Assembly (NCBI RefSeq): GCF_013035425.1
Contig: NZ_WQHX01000001.1
Coordinates: 310,001-374,000, forward strand
DNA from: Ruegeria arenilitoris
GTDB taxonomy: Bacteria; Pseudomonadota; Alphaproteobacteria; Rhodobacterales; Rhodobacteraceae
Length of the DNA stretch: 64,000 nucleotides
Reading direction: 5' to 3'
Shown here in pieces: positions 54,141-63,342 of the stretch. Numbering within the stretch: the stretch's first letter is position 1; each line of letters begins with the position of its first letter. The notes under the pieces were generated by a model that worked only from the letters and a program-made list of their open reading frames with translations, did not search any database and had not been told where the DNA came from. A program made the position numbers and the translations under genes.

Positions 54141-55409
54141 ATGAAACACTCGCTTTACGCAGGCGCGGCCATGTTCGCCCTGATGGCGGGCACCGCGCAG
54201 GCCGAGAAAGTCACCGTCTTTGGCCCGTGGCTGGGACCTGATCAAGAGAACGTCCAAAAGGTCCTGGACGGTTTTGCCGCTGCTACCGGGCATGAATATG
54301 CTTATGTCGGCTCAGACAGCTTCGAACAACAAATTCGGATTGATGCCGAGGCAGGTTCTGCAGCAAATGTTTCCGTCTTTCCACAACCGGGATTAGCAGC
54401 AGATATGGCCAAATCCGGGTTTCTGACACCGCTTAACGATGGCACTGCGGATTGGATTCGAGACAATTACGCAGCTGGTCAGTCTTGGGTAGACTTGGGC
54501 ACTTACTCGGGTCCGGACGGGCAGGACAATCTTTACGGGTTCTTTTACAAGGTCGATGTAAAATCGCTTGTTTGGTACGTGCCCGAAAACTTTGAAGACG
54601 CAGGCTACGAAGTGCCAACCACCATGGAGGAGTTGAAGGCGCTGACAGAACAAATCGTGGCTGACGGTGAAACGCCATGGTGCATCGGATTGGGTTCCGG
54701 AGGTGCGACCGGCTGGCCGGCCACTGACTGGGTCGAGGACATGATGCTCCGCACTCAATCACCAGAAGACTACGATGCCTGGGTTTCGAATGAAATGAAG
54801 TTCAACGACCCCAAGGTGATCGCCGCGATCGAGGAATTTGGCGCATTTGCCCTTAATGACGACTTTGTCGCAGGTGGGGCTGGAGCGGTTGCGACAACAG
54901 ACTTTCGCGATAGCCCCAAGGGGATGTTCAGTTCACCTCCGCAATGTTACATGCACCGCCAAGCGTCGTTTATTCCGGCCTTCTTCCCGGATGGTACCGT
55001 GGTTGGCGAAGACGCAGATTTCTTTTACTTTCCGGCTTATGAAAGCAAGGATTTGGGTAGCCCGGTACTTGGTGCAGGAACTCTTTGGGCCATCACTAAT
55101 GACAGCCCAGCCGCACATGATTTAATCGCTTACCTTCAGACGCCTGAAGCGCATGAAATTTGGATGGCTCTGACGGGTTTTCTGACACCTCATAAGGGCG
55201 TCGATACTTCTGTCTTCTCGGATCCTACTCTGAAAAAGATGAACGAGATTCTTCTTGGCGCAACGACATTCCGCTTTGATGGCTCTGACCTAATGCCCGG
55301 AGGTGTCGGCGCAGGGACATTTTGGACCGGCATGGTCGACTACACCGGTGGCAAACCCGCGCAAGAGGTTGCCGACGAGATCCAATCCTCATGGGATGCA
55401 TTGGACTAA
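54141..55409 (+). CDS. aglE: Alpha-glucoside ABC transporter, substrate-binding protein
   Basis: The 422-residue protein has a signal peptide (MKHSLYAGAAMFALMAG, then TAQAE) and the family 1 solute-binding fold (VTVFGPWLGPDQENVQKVLD, DNLYGFFYKVDVKSLVWY, GAGTLWAITND). The ATG at 54141 has GGGAGG; the open frame further upstream covers the promoter and operator and is not translated. It binds alpha-glucosides such as sucrose, maltose or trehalose in the periplasm. A hairpin after the gene probably raises its expression over the permease genes. Confidence 0.93.
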   Translation: MKHSLYAGAAMFALMAGTAQAEKVTVFGPWLGPDQENVQKVLDGFAAATGHEYAYVGSDSFEQQIRIDAEAGSAANVSVFPQPGLAADMAKSGFLTPLNDGTADWIRDNYAAGQSWVDLGTYSGPDGQDNLYGFFYKVDVKSLVWYVPENFEDAGYEVPTTMEELKALTEQIVADGETPWCIGLGSGGATGWPATDWVEDMMLRTQSPEDYDAWVSNEMKFNDPKVIAAIEEFGAFALNDDFVAGGAGAVATTDFRDSPKGMFSSPPQCYMHRQASFIPAFFPDGTVVGEDADFFYFPAYESKDLGSPVLGAGTLWAITNDSPAAHDLIAYLQTPEAHEIWMALTGFLTPHKGVDTSVFSDPTLKKMNEILLGATTFRFDGSDLMPGGVGAGTFWTGMVDYTGGKPAQEVADEIQSSWDALD

Positions 55410-55424
55410 TCGCAATTGAACAAG

Positions 55425-55455
55425 GGCGGCCTTCTGGTTTTGGCCGCCTTCCCTT
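55425..55455 (+). terminator. Intercistronic hairpin between aglE and aglF
   Basis: GGCGGCC (55425-55431) and GGCCGCC (55442-55448) form a GC-rich stem with a ten-base loop, followed by TTCCCTTTT. Such structures after binding-protein genes give partial termination or protect the upstream mRNA. Confidence 0.7.
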
Positions 55456-55473
55456 TTCGCAACGGAGAGCGTC

Positions 55474-56481
55474 ATGCATCCGGCATTTCAGGGCCTGCTG
55501 ACCATTGCCATCGGCGTGTCAGGTTGTGTGGGTTATTTTTACTTATCCAACCAGTTTCTGGACAAAGTTTTGTTCCCACCGCGCGGACCAAATGCTGGCC
55601 GCAACATAAACCGGGCGAACATAATTCGGCCATGGCTGTTTCTTTTTCCCGCAGTCGCGGCGCTGGGTCTTTATCTGGCTTACCCAGTCATCGAAACCAT
55701 GCGGTTGTCGCTGACTGATCGTGTACCTGGTGGCGGGTATGAATGGGTCGGCCTGGAAAACTACAAACAGATGGTGGCCGAACCGAAGTTTTGGGAAGCG
55801 ATGCGAAACAATATGCTGTGGCTTATTGTGGTTCCGGCTTTGTCGACGTTTTTCGGCTTGCTCGTTGCTCAGCTAACCGACCGCATACGTTGGGGAAACG
55901 TCGCCAAGGCCATGATTTTCATGCCGATGGCGATCTCTTTCGTAGGTGCATCGGTGATCTGGAAGTTGGTTTATGACACCCGTCCGGTTGAACAGGATCA
56001 AATCGGGATACTGAACGCCCTATACATGTTCTTTGGCGGAACCGAACCTCAAACATGGTTGACCATACCCTTCTGGAACAGCTTTTTCCTGATGGTTGTT
56101 TTGATCTGGATACAAACCGGTTTTGCCATGGTCATTCTGTCGGCGGCGCTTCGTGGTATCCCGGAAGAAACTGTAGAAGCCGCAATTTTGGATGGCGCGA
56201 ACCCATTTCAGATTTTTTTCAAGATCAAGGTACCGCAAATCAAGACGACTATCCTTGTCGTCTGGACCACGATTACCATCCTGGTTCTCAAAGTCTTCGA
56301 CATTGTGTTCGCGATGACGAATGGCCAGTGGGAGACACAGGTTCTTGCCAACTACATGTATGACAAGCTGTTTCGGGCCAATGACTGGGGCGTAGGCTCA
56401 GCCTCGGCGATGGTCATAATGCTGCTGGTTACCCCGATCCTTGTCTGGAATGTGCGTAATGCACGCAATGAGATGAAGTAG
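55474..56481 (+). CDS. aglF: Alpha-glucoside ABC transporter permease AglF
   Basis: The 335-residue membrane protein has MalF-type permease features: six to seven membrane segments and the EAA loop (AILDGANPFQIFFKIKVPQI) that contacts the ATPase. The start ATG has ACGGAGA upstream. It forms the inner membrane channel with AglG. Order and size match the agl systems of rhizobia and roseobacters. Confidence 0.92.
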   Translation: MHPAFQGLLTIAIGVSGCVGYFYLSNQFLDKVLFPPRGPNAGRNINRANIIRPWLFLFPAVAALGLYLAYPVIETMRLSLTDRVPGGGYEWVGLENYKQMVAEPKFWEAMRNNMLWLIVVPALSTFFGLLVAQLTDRIRWGNVAKAMIFMPMAISFVGASVIWKLVYDTRPVEQDQIGILNALYMFFGGTEPQTWLTIPFWNSFFLMVVLIWIQTGFAMVILSAALRGIPEETVEAAILDGANPFQIFFKIKVPQIKTTILVVWTTITILVLKVFDIVFAMTNGQWETQVLANYMYDKLFRANDWGVGSASAMVIMLLVTPILVWNVRNARNEMK

Positions 56482-56490
56482 GAGCCTGAC

Positions 56491-57639
56491 ATGAGTGATA
56501 TTGCAGGAACCAAGCCCGCCCTGCGTTGGGTCGTCCATCTCTCCGTTATTTTTCTAGTGGTGCTGTGGGTGGTGCCGACTCTGGGGTTGTTTATCTCGTC
56601 TTTCCGTACCGCCGATCAGATTGCGACCAGCGGATGGTGGAAATCTCTGTTCCCGTCTGAACAGAACCTGACCTTGCGTTCTGCTGCGGCAGAAAACCAA
56701 GTGCTCGAAGACGGAATGTATGTGATCGAAGGCAACCTTTTTGATGCTAGTCAAAAAGCTACAATTTCGAAATGGGGCGTTAGTTCACGTGCGGTGGACG
56801 CATTTGAGCCGGGACAGACAGCCGAATTGCGCAGAGGTGGAACCATCACAGTGGATGCCAGCGGCAACTACAGGATGGAAAACGCAGAAGAATTCACCGG
56901 CGCTCGGGGCGCACGTGTATTCGTTACCGCGGAACTTCCACCAGAGTTCACGCTGGATAACTATCACAAAGTACTGTTGGCAGAAGATAGCACGGACAGC
57001 ATGACACGGGCATTCTTCAACACGCTGACAGTAACGGTTCCCGCCACTATCATCCCAATTCTAGTCGCCGCGTTCGCGGCCTACGCGCTGGCATGGATGG
57101 AGTTCCCGGGTCGTGCCTTGCTGATCGCTGCAGTTGTTGGCCTGTTGGTTGTTCCACTTCAACTGGCCCTTATCCCATTGTTGAAATTTCATCTGGGGAT
57201 CGGGATAGGCAAAGGCTACCTCGGTGTATGGATGGCCCACACGGGCTTTGGGATGCCGTTGGCGATTTACCTGCTGCGAAACTACATGGCCGGCCTTCCG
57301 CGCGATCTGATCGAAAACGCACGGGTGGATGGCGCAACCGAGTTCCAAATCTTTACGAAACTCATACTCCCGCTTAGCTTTCCTGCGTTGGCGTCCTTTG
57401 CGATCCTGCAATTCTTGTGGACTTGGAACGACTTGCTGGTCGCCAAAGTATTTCTGATCGACGCATCAGGTCAGACGACCGTTATGACCAACAGCATTGT
57501 CGAGTTGCTTGGTACGCGCGGCGGCAATTGGGAAATACTTGCAACGGCGGCATTCGTATCGATCGTCGTTCCACTGATTGTCTTCTTTGCAATGCAGAAA
57601 TATCTGGTCCGCGGTTTGTTGGCCGGGTCCGTAAAATAA
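56491..57639 (+). CDS. aglG: Alpha-glucoside ABC transporter permease AglG
   Basis: The 382-residue protein is a MalG-type permease with a first membrane helix, then an insertion of about 100 residues (residues about 50-150, hydrophilic, periplasmic) typical of AglG, and the EAA loop (ARVDGATEFQIFTKLILPLS). It starts nine bases after aglF and pairs with it in the membrane. Confidence 0.92.
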   Translation: MSDIAGTKPALRWVVHLSVIFLVVLWVVPTLGLFISSFRTADQIATSGWWKSLFPSEQNLTLRSAAAENQVLEDGMYVIEGNLFDASQKATISKWGVSSRAVDAFEPGQTAELRRGGTITVDASGNYRMENAEEFTGARGARVFVTAELPPEFTLDNYHKVLLAEDSTDSMTRAFFNTLTVTVPATIIPILVAAFAAYALAWMEFPGRALLIAAVVGLLVVPLQLALIPLLKFHLGIGIGKGYLGVWMAHTGFGMPLAIYLLRNYMAGLPRDLIENARVDGATEFQIFTKLILPLSFPALASFAILQFLWTWNDLLVAKVFLIDASGQTTVMTNSIVELLGTRGGNWEILATAAFVSIVVPLIVFFAMQKYLVRGLLAGSVK

Positions 57640-57648
57640 AGGCGTGAT

Positions 57649-59304
57649 ATGAACGTGCAGAATAACGCAACACTCAACAGATCCTTGCAAGTCTCGTCCT
57701 ATTGGTGGCGCGGCGGTGTGATCTACCAGATTTACCCCCGCAGTTTTCAGGACAGTAATGGCGATGGGATCGGAGACCTGAACGGTATTACTGAGCGCCT
57801 GGGCTACATCGCATCCTTGGGCGTGGATGCAATTTGGATCTCTCCTTTCTTCAAATCACCGATGAAAGACTTCGGCTATGATGTCAGTGATTATCGAGCC
57901 GTTGATCCAATGTTTGGCACGATGGAGGACTTTCAAACCTTACTTGGTCAGGCGCACGAACAGGGCCTGAAGGTAATGATCGATTTGGTTCTCTCACACA
58001 CTTCTGATCAGCATCCCTGGTTCAGTGAAAGTCGGGCAAGTCAGGAAAATCCAAAAGCCGATTGGTACGTTTGGGCCGATGCCAAATCGGACGGCACAGC
58101 GCCGAACAATTGGCTGTCGATCTTTGGCGGCTCTGCTTGGCAGTGGGATTCGCGTCGCCAACAATACTACCTACACAATTTTCTTAGCTCACAGCCTGAC
58201 CTGAACTTTCACTGTTCCGATGTGCAAGATGCATTGCTGGATGTGGCGCGATTTTGGCTGGATCTGGGTGTCGATGGGTTTCGATTGGACACAATCAATT
58301 TCTATTTCCACGACAAGCAGTTGCGAGATAACCCGGCATTGCCGATGGATCAGCGGAATTCCTCAATTGCGCCGCAGGTCAACCCCTATAACCATCAGGA
58401 TCATTTGCATTCAAAAAGCCAGCCAGAAAACATCGCATTCCTAGAACGGCTACGCGCGCTGACAGACGAATACCCGGACCGTGCCTGTTTGGGCGAGATC
58501 GGTGATGCGCAACGCGGGTTAGAGATTATGGGGGATTACACTACCGGCGATAAAAGAATGCACATGTGTTATGCCTTTGAATTTCTTGAAAAACGCGCCC
58601 TAACCGCTGCTTATACAAAGCACGTGTTTGATCAACTGGAAGAAAAAGCTGGCGACGCATGGCCTTGTTGGGCCTTTTCCAACCACGATGTCCAACGCCA
58701 CGCTTCGCGTTGGAATTTGGATGAGACGGCCCTTCGTCAACACGCGGTCCTGATGATGTGTTTGCGCGGCTCGGCCTGTTTGTATCAGGGCGAGGAGCTT
58801 GGACTGCCTGAAGCCGATGTGCCGTTTGAAAACTTGCAGGACCCTTATGGCATTGAATTCTGGCCCGAATTCAAAGGTCGGGATGGCTGCCGCACGCCAA
58901 TGGTTTGGATGGCACAAGACGAACAGTCGGGTTTCAGTACCAGTAGCCCATGGTTGCCGGTGAGCACTGCGCAAGCAGAACGCGCCGTCGACCAATCTGA
59001 ACGCGACCCAAATTCAATGCTGCATCACTATCGCCGTGCGATCGCCCTGCGCCACGCACACTCTGCGTTGAGGTCCGGCACGCAGACCGAAATGACGCAG
59101 AATGGCTCGGTTCTGTCGTTTTTCCGCGAAGACGATGCTGAACAGATATTTTGCGCCTTTAATCTAGGCTCAAGCGCTATCGAAGCCTCACTCCCCCAAG
59201 GTGAATGGCGTTCGATCGGCGGGGAATTGGGAAGTGTTTATGGGATTGGAACCGTCAAATTGGACGCCGCTCAATTCTGTCTTCTGGTCAGGGAAACGAG
59301 GTAA
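57649..59304 (+). CDS. aglA: GH13 alpha-glucosidase AglA
   Basis: The 551-residue cytoplasmic enzyme has the GH13 catalytic residues: nucleophile Asp214 in GFRLDTIN, acid/base Glu283 in LGEIGD and Asp347 in SNHDVQR, with QIYPRSFQDSNGDGIGDL at the N-terminus. It hydrolyses imported alpha-glucosides to free sugars. It lies in the transporter operon between aglG and aglK, in the classical agl order, and its start (GTGATATG) closely follows the aglG stop. Confidence 0.94.
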   Translation: MNVQNNATLNRSLQVSSYWWRGGVIYQIYPRSFQDSNGDGIGDLNGITERLGYIASLGVDAIWISPFFKSPMKDFGYDVSDYRAVDPMFGTMEDFQTLLGQAHEQGLKVMIDLVLSHTSDQHPWFSESRASQENPKADWYVWADAKSDGTAPNNWLSIFGGSAWQWDSRRQQYYLHNFLSSQPDLNFHCSDVQDALLDVARFWLDLGVDGFRLDTINFYFHDKQLRDNPALPMDQRNSSIAPQVNPYNHQDHLHSKSQPENIAFLERLRALTDEYPDRACLGEIGDAQRGLEIMGDYTTGDKRMHMCYAFEFLEKRALTAAYTKHVFDQLEEKAGDAWPCWAFSNHDVQRHASRWNLDETALRQHAVLMMCLRGSACLYQGEELGLPEADVPFENLQDPYGIEFWPEFKGRDGCRTPMVWMAQDEQSGFSTSSPWLPVSTAQAERAVDQSERDPNSMLHHYRRAIALRHAHSALRSGTQTEMTQNGSVLSFFREDDAEQIFCAFNLGSSAIEASLPQGEWRSIGGELGSVYGIGTVKLDAAQFCLLVRETR

Positions 59305-59307
59305 GCC

Positions 59308-60396
59308 ATGTCGGAACTCAAGCTAACAGATGTGGCCAAAACCTACGGTTCTGTCGATGTTCTGAAGCATATTAACCTCGACATTGAAACAGGCGAGCTT
59401 ATCGTTTTCGTCGGTCCATCGGGATGTGGGAAATCCACTTTGCTACGTATGATTGCGGGGTTGGAGAAGATCTCAGGCGGCATGCTTGAAATCGAAGGGC
59501 AAGTTATGAACGATGTCCCGCCCGCACAGCGTGGCATCGCCATGGTGTTTCAGTCCTATGCCTTATACCCACATATGACGGTACGCGAGAACATGGCTTT
59601 CGCACTGAAAATCGCAAAAATGCCAAACGCCGAGATAAATTCCGCAGTCGAGCGCGCAGCCCAAATCTTACAGTTGGAACCTTTTCTCGATCGGTTACCC
59701 AAGGCACTTTCAGGCGGGCAGCGCCAACGGGTTGCTATCGGACGGGCGATCGTGCGCGACCCAAAAGTCTATCTTTTCGACGAACCGCTTTCGAACCTGG
59801 ACGCTGCCTTGCGTGTTGCCACCCGAATTGAAATCGCACGTCTTAAAGAGGCGATGCCTGAGAGTACTATGATCTACGTTACCCATGATCAGGTTGAGGC
59901 GATGACGTTGGCCAGCCGGATCGTCGTTCTGGCAAACAAAGGGATTGCTCAGGTCGGTACGCCTCTGGAACTATATGAAACCCCTGATAATGAATTCGTA
60001 GCGCAATTCATTGGTTCCCCTGCGATGAATTTGCTGCCAGGCGTAATTTCTGAAACGGGCGATATGACCTCGATCACTCTCGACTCAGGCGGGGTGGCTG
60101 TATCTTCGATCGCTACAAAATCTGACCAAATGGGATTGCGTGTAAATGTTGGCGTACGACCCGAGGATTTTTTCCCTGACGACAAATCCACGTTTCTTGA
60201 AGGGAACGTCGATTTCATCGAAGCCTTAGGCGAGGTTACTCTGTTGTACTTCGCCAGTCGCCCAGGTGCCGAGGACATAGTCGCAAAATTTCCCGGGATC
60301 GAAAAGAACCTGCGTGGGCAAAACGTCAAACTTAACGCTGACCCGGCCAAAGTGCACTTGTTTCACGATGGCCTGTCTCTTCGAAACAGTCGATAG
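59308..60396 (+). CDS. aglK: Alpha-glucoside ABC transporter ATPase AglK
   Basis: The 362-residue protein is a CUT1-type ATPase: Walker A GPSGCGKST, Q-loop MVFQSYALYPH, signature LSGGQRQRVAIGRA, Walker B VYLFDEPLSNLD and a C-terminal TOBE regulatory region (about 240-362). It energises AglEFG. It is the last gene of the operon, and its stop is followed by convergent gapR. Confidence 0.94.
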   Translation: MSELKLTDVAKTYGSVDVLKHINLDIETGELIVFVGPSGCGKSTLLRMIAGLEKISGGMLEIEGQVMNDVPPAQRGIAMVFQSYALYPHMTVRENMAFALKIAKMPNAEINSAVERAAQILQLEPFLDRLPKALSGGQRQRVAIGRAIVRDPKVYLFDEPLSNLDAALRVATRIEIARLKEAMPESTMIYVTHDQVEAMTLASRIVVLANKGIAQVGTPLELYETPDNEFVAQFIGSPAMNLLPGVISETGDMTSITLDSGGVAVSSIATKSDQMGLRVNVGVRPEDFFPDDKSTFLEGNVDFIEALGEVTLLYFASRPGAEDIVAKFPGIEKNLRGQNVKLNADPAKVHLFHDGLSLRNSR

Positions 60397-60463
60397 TGAT
60401 CGAAGTCCTCGGTTAAACGCGATACAGGATCAGGAGGCGTGGCAAAACGCTTTGCGAATAGAT

Positions 60464-60730
60464 TCACATTCCCAAAGCTTCTTTGTACATTTCCAGTACC
60501 GCTTCTTCTTCGGCAATATCATCTTTATCCCGCTTACGCAGGGCAATTACCTTGCGCATCACCTTCGTATCATAACCGCGCGCCTTTGCTTCGGCCATGA
60601 CTTCCTTTTGTTGATCCGCTATGTCTTTTTTTTCAGCCTCAAGGCGCTCAAATCGTTCAACGAACTGACGCAACTCGCCTGCGGTCACCCGGTAGTTAAC
60701 TGCAGATTGATCTTCGGTGACGTCTTCCAT
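60464..60730 (-). CDS. gapR: GapR-family nucleoid protein (DUF2312)
   Basis: The 88-residue protein is a typical GapR: VTAGELRQFVERFERLEAEK followed by a coiled coil (DIADQQKEVMAEAKARGYDT) and KVMRKVIALRKRD. GapR binds overtwisted DNA ahead of replication and transcription in alphaproteobacteria. The ATG at 60730 has GGGAGAG upstream; the frame extends 52 codons further without support. It is convergent with aglK. Confidence 0.92.
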   Translation of the reverse strand: MEDVTEDQSAVNYRVTAGELRQFVERFERLEAEKKDIADQQKEVMAEAKARGYDTKVMRKVIALRKRDKDDIAEEEAVLEMYKEALGM

Positions 60731-60894
60731 TTGCGTCTCTCCCTGAACTGATATGTGATGCAAGATAATCGGGCAACACGCCGGATACATCGCTACAGCG
60801 CAAGGCGCAAGCGCACAATCCAGGCCTCGGCCTTGTGCCAAAGGCGTCGATCCGTTAAGCGCAGACGTAGTTGTACTGGCAAACACGAGAATCC

Positions 60895-61113
60895 ATGTTC
60901 GACATTATCGTTTGGGGCGGAGCCGCCCTGTCACTTGCCGGCTTATTTGGTCTTGTCTGGTGCATCTTTCGGGTAATGAAAGCACGCAAGGCCGGTCTTT
61001 CAGACGAAGAGTTGCGTGCAACCGTTCAGGGCGTGTTACCCTGGAACCTTGCATCGTTATTTCTGTCCGTTTTGGGTCTTATGCTGGTCATCCTCGGGAT
61101 TTCCTTCGGATAA
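60895..61113 (+). CDS. Small two-helix membrane protein
   Basis: The 72-residue protein has two hydrophobic helices (about residues 2-24 and 52-72) linked by a basic then acidic loop (RVMKARKAGLSDEELRATVQ). The ATG at 60895 is preceded by GAGAA. I do not recognise a named family. Its position beside gapR suggests a conserved core-genome neighbour rather than agl cargo. Confidence 0.6.
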   Translation: MFDIIVWGGAALSLAGLFGLVWCIFRVMKARKAGLSDEELRATVQGVLPWNLASLFLSVLGLMLVILGISFG

Positions 61114-61122
61114 CCAAGTTGG

Positions 61123-61338
61123 TCAGACAGGAATGTTATCGAATTGCGCTTCGATTGCGTCTTCACACAGTGCGGCATCCAGACGCCGTAGCCGGGACGG
61201 TATCTGAACGCGCTGGGCACGCATTCTGTCAAGCACCTTGCTGACACTTGGCTGCAATTCCAATCGTGTGTCCAGACAAGCACCATGCAGCATTTTTTCG
61301 AGCTGTTCCGCCTCGTAGTAGAGATCCTGAGCTGTCAT
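61123..61338 (-). CDS. Small conserved hypothetical protein
   Basis: The 71-residue, mostly helical protein (MTAQDLYYEAEQLEKMLHGA) is not recognised. The ATG at 61338 has GGGAGG six bases upstream, a strong ribosome site, which supports it as real. It is convergent with the small membrane protein gene. Confidence 0.55.
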   Translation of the reverse strand: MTAQDLYYEAEQLEKMLHGACLDTRLELQPSVSKVLDRMRAQRVQIPSRLRRLDAALCEDAIEAQFDNIPV

Positions 61339-61530
61339 CTGCTTCCTCCCATGTGATGCGACTGTGCTTGATATAGGTAACAACATTAAGACCAACATGA
61401 GACTTGATGAACGTCTCGCAATTTCTTGCCGATTGGTGCAAAATCCTGCCGATTGTATGCCGCACGGTTAACTCTTGTGCGAAATTTACCCGTGATGCTT
61501 TGACTGACATCAAATCGTGAATTGAATAAC

Positions 61531-61560
61531 CTATCATATTCCACTATTTCTATATGATAG
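61531..61560. promoter_or_regulatory. Inverted-repeat operator before persulfide operon
   Basis: CTATCATAT and ATATGATAG are exact inverse copies separated by 12 bases, so their centres are two helical turns apart. The site ends 19 bases before the hydrolase start. BigR/SqrR-type ArsR repressors that sense persulfide control this kind of operon, but the specific regulator is not in the window. Confidence 0.6.
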
Positions 61561-61579
61561 CATTCTGATGGAGGACACC

Positions 61580-62443
61580 ATGACCCCAAAAGTGAAAGCT
61601 TTCTTCGACCAGCAGACGTTCACAGTGTCCTACGTCGTGCAGGAACCAGCAGGTACCGCCTGCGCGATTATCGACAGTGTACTGGATTTCGACCACGCTT
61701 CGGGGCGCACGGGAACTCAGGCCGCGGATCAGATCATTGAATATGTCAAAGACAACGGACTCAAGGTTCAGTGGATTTTGGAAAGCCATGTTCATGCCGA
61801 TCATTTGTCAGCGGCGCCTTACCTTCAACAGGAGTTGGGCGGTAAAATTGGCATTGGGAAAAACATAGTCGTTGTTCAGGATACATTTGGAAAAGTATTC
61901 AACGAAGGCACTGAATTTCAGCGCGACGGAAGCCAGTTTGATGCCCTCTTTTCGGAAGGCGACAGCTTTCATATAGGGCAAATGCGAGGGGACGTTCTGC
62001 ACACGCCGGGGCATACACCAGCGTGCTTGACCTATGTTATTGGCGACGCGGCTTTTGTCGGCGACACGTTGTTCATGCCGGATTTCGGTACGGCTCGCTG
62101 CGATTTTCCGGGCGGATCGTCAGCAACCCTGTATGATTCAATTCAAAAGATTCTGTCGCTGCCAGACGAAACGCGGATTTTCGTTGGCCATGACTACAAA
62201 GCGCCGGGTCGCGATGAATATGCGTGGGAAACGACCGTGGGTGAACAGAAGGCATTAAACATTCACATCGGCCAGGGTCGCAGTATTGAGGAATTCGTCG
62301 AAATGCGTGATGCACGCGATGCGACGCTAGCCATGCCGCGCCTTATCCTGCCGTCGCTGCAAGTAAATATGCGCGCGGGACAAATGCCGCCACCTGACGA
62401 ACATGGCGACGTGATGATGAAGCTGCCGGTAAATAAACTTTGA
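61580..62443 (+). CDS. Metallo-beta-lactamase-fold hydrolase (Blh/persulfide dioxygenase type)
   Basis: The 287-residue protein has the MBL metal-binding motif SHVHADHLSAA, the next ligands in TPGHTPACL and GDTLF, and a final GHDY. Similarity is to the Blh/ETHE1 group that oxidises glutathione persulfide. The ATG at 61580 has GGAGG six bases upstream. It is the first gene of an operon with two YeeE/YedE parts and a TIGR01244 protein, a combination known for sulfide and thiosulfate handling. In Blh of Agrobacterium and Xylella the last domain is fused to this one. Confidence 0.88.
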   Translation: MTPKVKAFFDQQTFTVSYVVQEPAGTACAIIDSVLDFDHASGRTGTQAADQIIEYVKDNGLKVQWILESHVHADHLSAAPYLQQELGGKIGIGKNIVVVQDTFGKVFNEGTEFQRDGSQFDALFSEGDSFHIGQMRGDVLHTPGHTPACLTYVIGDAAFVGDTLFMPDFGTARCDFPGGSSATLYDSIQKILSLPDETRIFVGHDYKAPGRDEYAWETTVGEQKALNIHIGQGRSIEEFVEMRDARDATLAMPRLILPSLQVNMRAGQMPPPDEHGDVMMKLPVNKL

Positions 62444-62473
62444 ATCGGCCTAAGGGGCGTCAGGGGAAGCAAA

Positions 62474-62902
62474 ATGTACGTTGAATGGATATGGGGCCTG
62501 ATTGGTGGATTGCTAATCGGGCTTGGTGCGGCAGTGTACCTGCTTTGCAACGGGCGCATCATGGGCGCCAGCGGTATTTTGGGTAATTTGGTCGAGCGTG
62601 GGCCGCTGGACAAAAAGATGGAACGTCTGATTTTTGTCGTAGGGTTGATTGGGATGCCCCTTTTGCTGCGCCCGCTGATTGCACCTGCCGCTCAAACGCA
62701 TCTGACAAGCAACATCTCGATCGTTATTCTTGCTGGACTATTGGTGGGGGTTGGAACTCGTGTCGCTAACGGCTGCACTTCAGGACACGGTGTTTGCGGT
62801 ATTTCCCGGTTCTCTTTGCGCGGGATCGTTGCGACGGTGATTTATATTCTGGCCGGTGCTCTGACTCTGGCGTTGTTCCGAAATGTTTTGGGGTTGATAT
62901 GA
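62474..62902 (+). CDS. YeeE/YedE sulfur-transport protein, first half
   Basis: The 142-residue protein has four membrane helices and the conserved cysteine motif RVANGCTSGHGVCGISR of YeeE/YedE (thiosulfate or sulfane-sulfur transport). The ribosome site AGGGGAAG precedes the ATG. Its stop overlaps the next start (ATGATG). The pair of short proteins would together equal one full-length YeeE. Confidence 0.9.
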   Translation: MYVEWIWGLIGGLLIGLGAAVYLLCNGRIMGASGILGNLVERGPLDKKMERLIFVVGLIGMPLLLRPLIAPAAQTHLTSNISIVILAGLLVGVGTRVANGCTSGHGVCGISRFSLRGIVATVIYILAGALTLALFRNVLGLI

Positions 62903-63333
62903 TGCGCGGTTTGTTTGCTTTTGTCGCCGGATCACTTTTTGGAACCGGGCTATTGATCTCGGGGATGACTAATACGCGCAAGGTTCAGGGTTGGTTGGAC
63001 ATTTTTGGTAATTGGGACCCTACGTTGGCCTTTGTAATGGCGGGGGCGATCATACCGATGTTGCTGGCTTGGCGCTTGACCCGCGGCAGAACGCCTTTAG
63101 TCGGCGGCCAATTCCCGGCCAAGCCAAGTATGGAAATCGATCGTCGTCTCGTTGTGGGATCTGTTTTATTTGGGATGGGTTGGGCCTTGGCGGGGTTGTG
63201 CCCCGGTCCGGCGATGGCATCGCTCAGCTACGGCGGAATCAACGGGGTTTTGTTTCTCATCGCAATGATTGCCGGCATGTTGGCGGCGCCACCTCTGGGC
63301 AGACAACTGGACAGGCTCGCAAACGCGTCCTAA
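62899..63333 (+). CDS. YeeE/YedE sulfur-transport protein, second half (DUF6691)
   Basis: The 144-residue protein has four membrane helices and the second conserved cysteine in WALAGLCPGPAMASLSYGG. Two adjacent Met codons (62899, 62902) overlap the stop of the first half. The frame is open far upstream, but that part lies inside the first-half gene and is not translated. The two halves should form one sulfur-compound channel in the membrane. Confidence 0.88.
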   Translation: MMRGLFAFVAGSLFGTGLLISGMTNTRKVQGWLDIFGNWDPTLAFVMAGAIIPMLLAWRLTRGRTPLVGGQFPAKPSMEIDRRLVVGSVLFGMGWALAGLCPGPAMASLSYGGINGVLFLIAMIAGMLAAPPLGRQLDRLANAS

Positions 63334-63342
63334 TCAACTGCC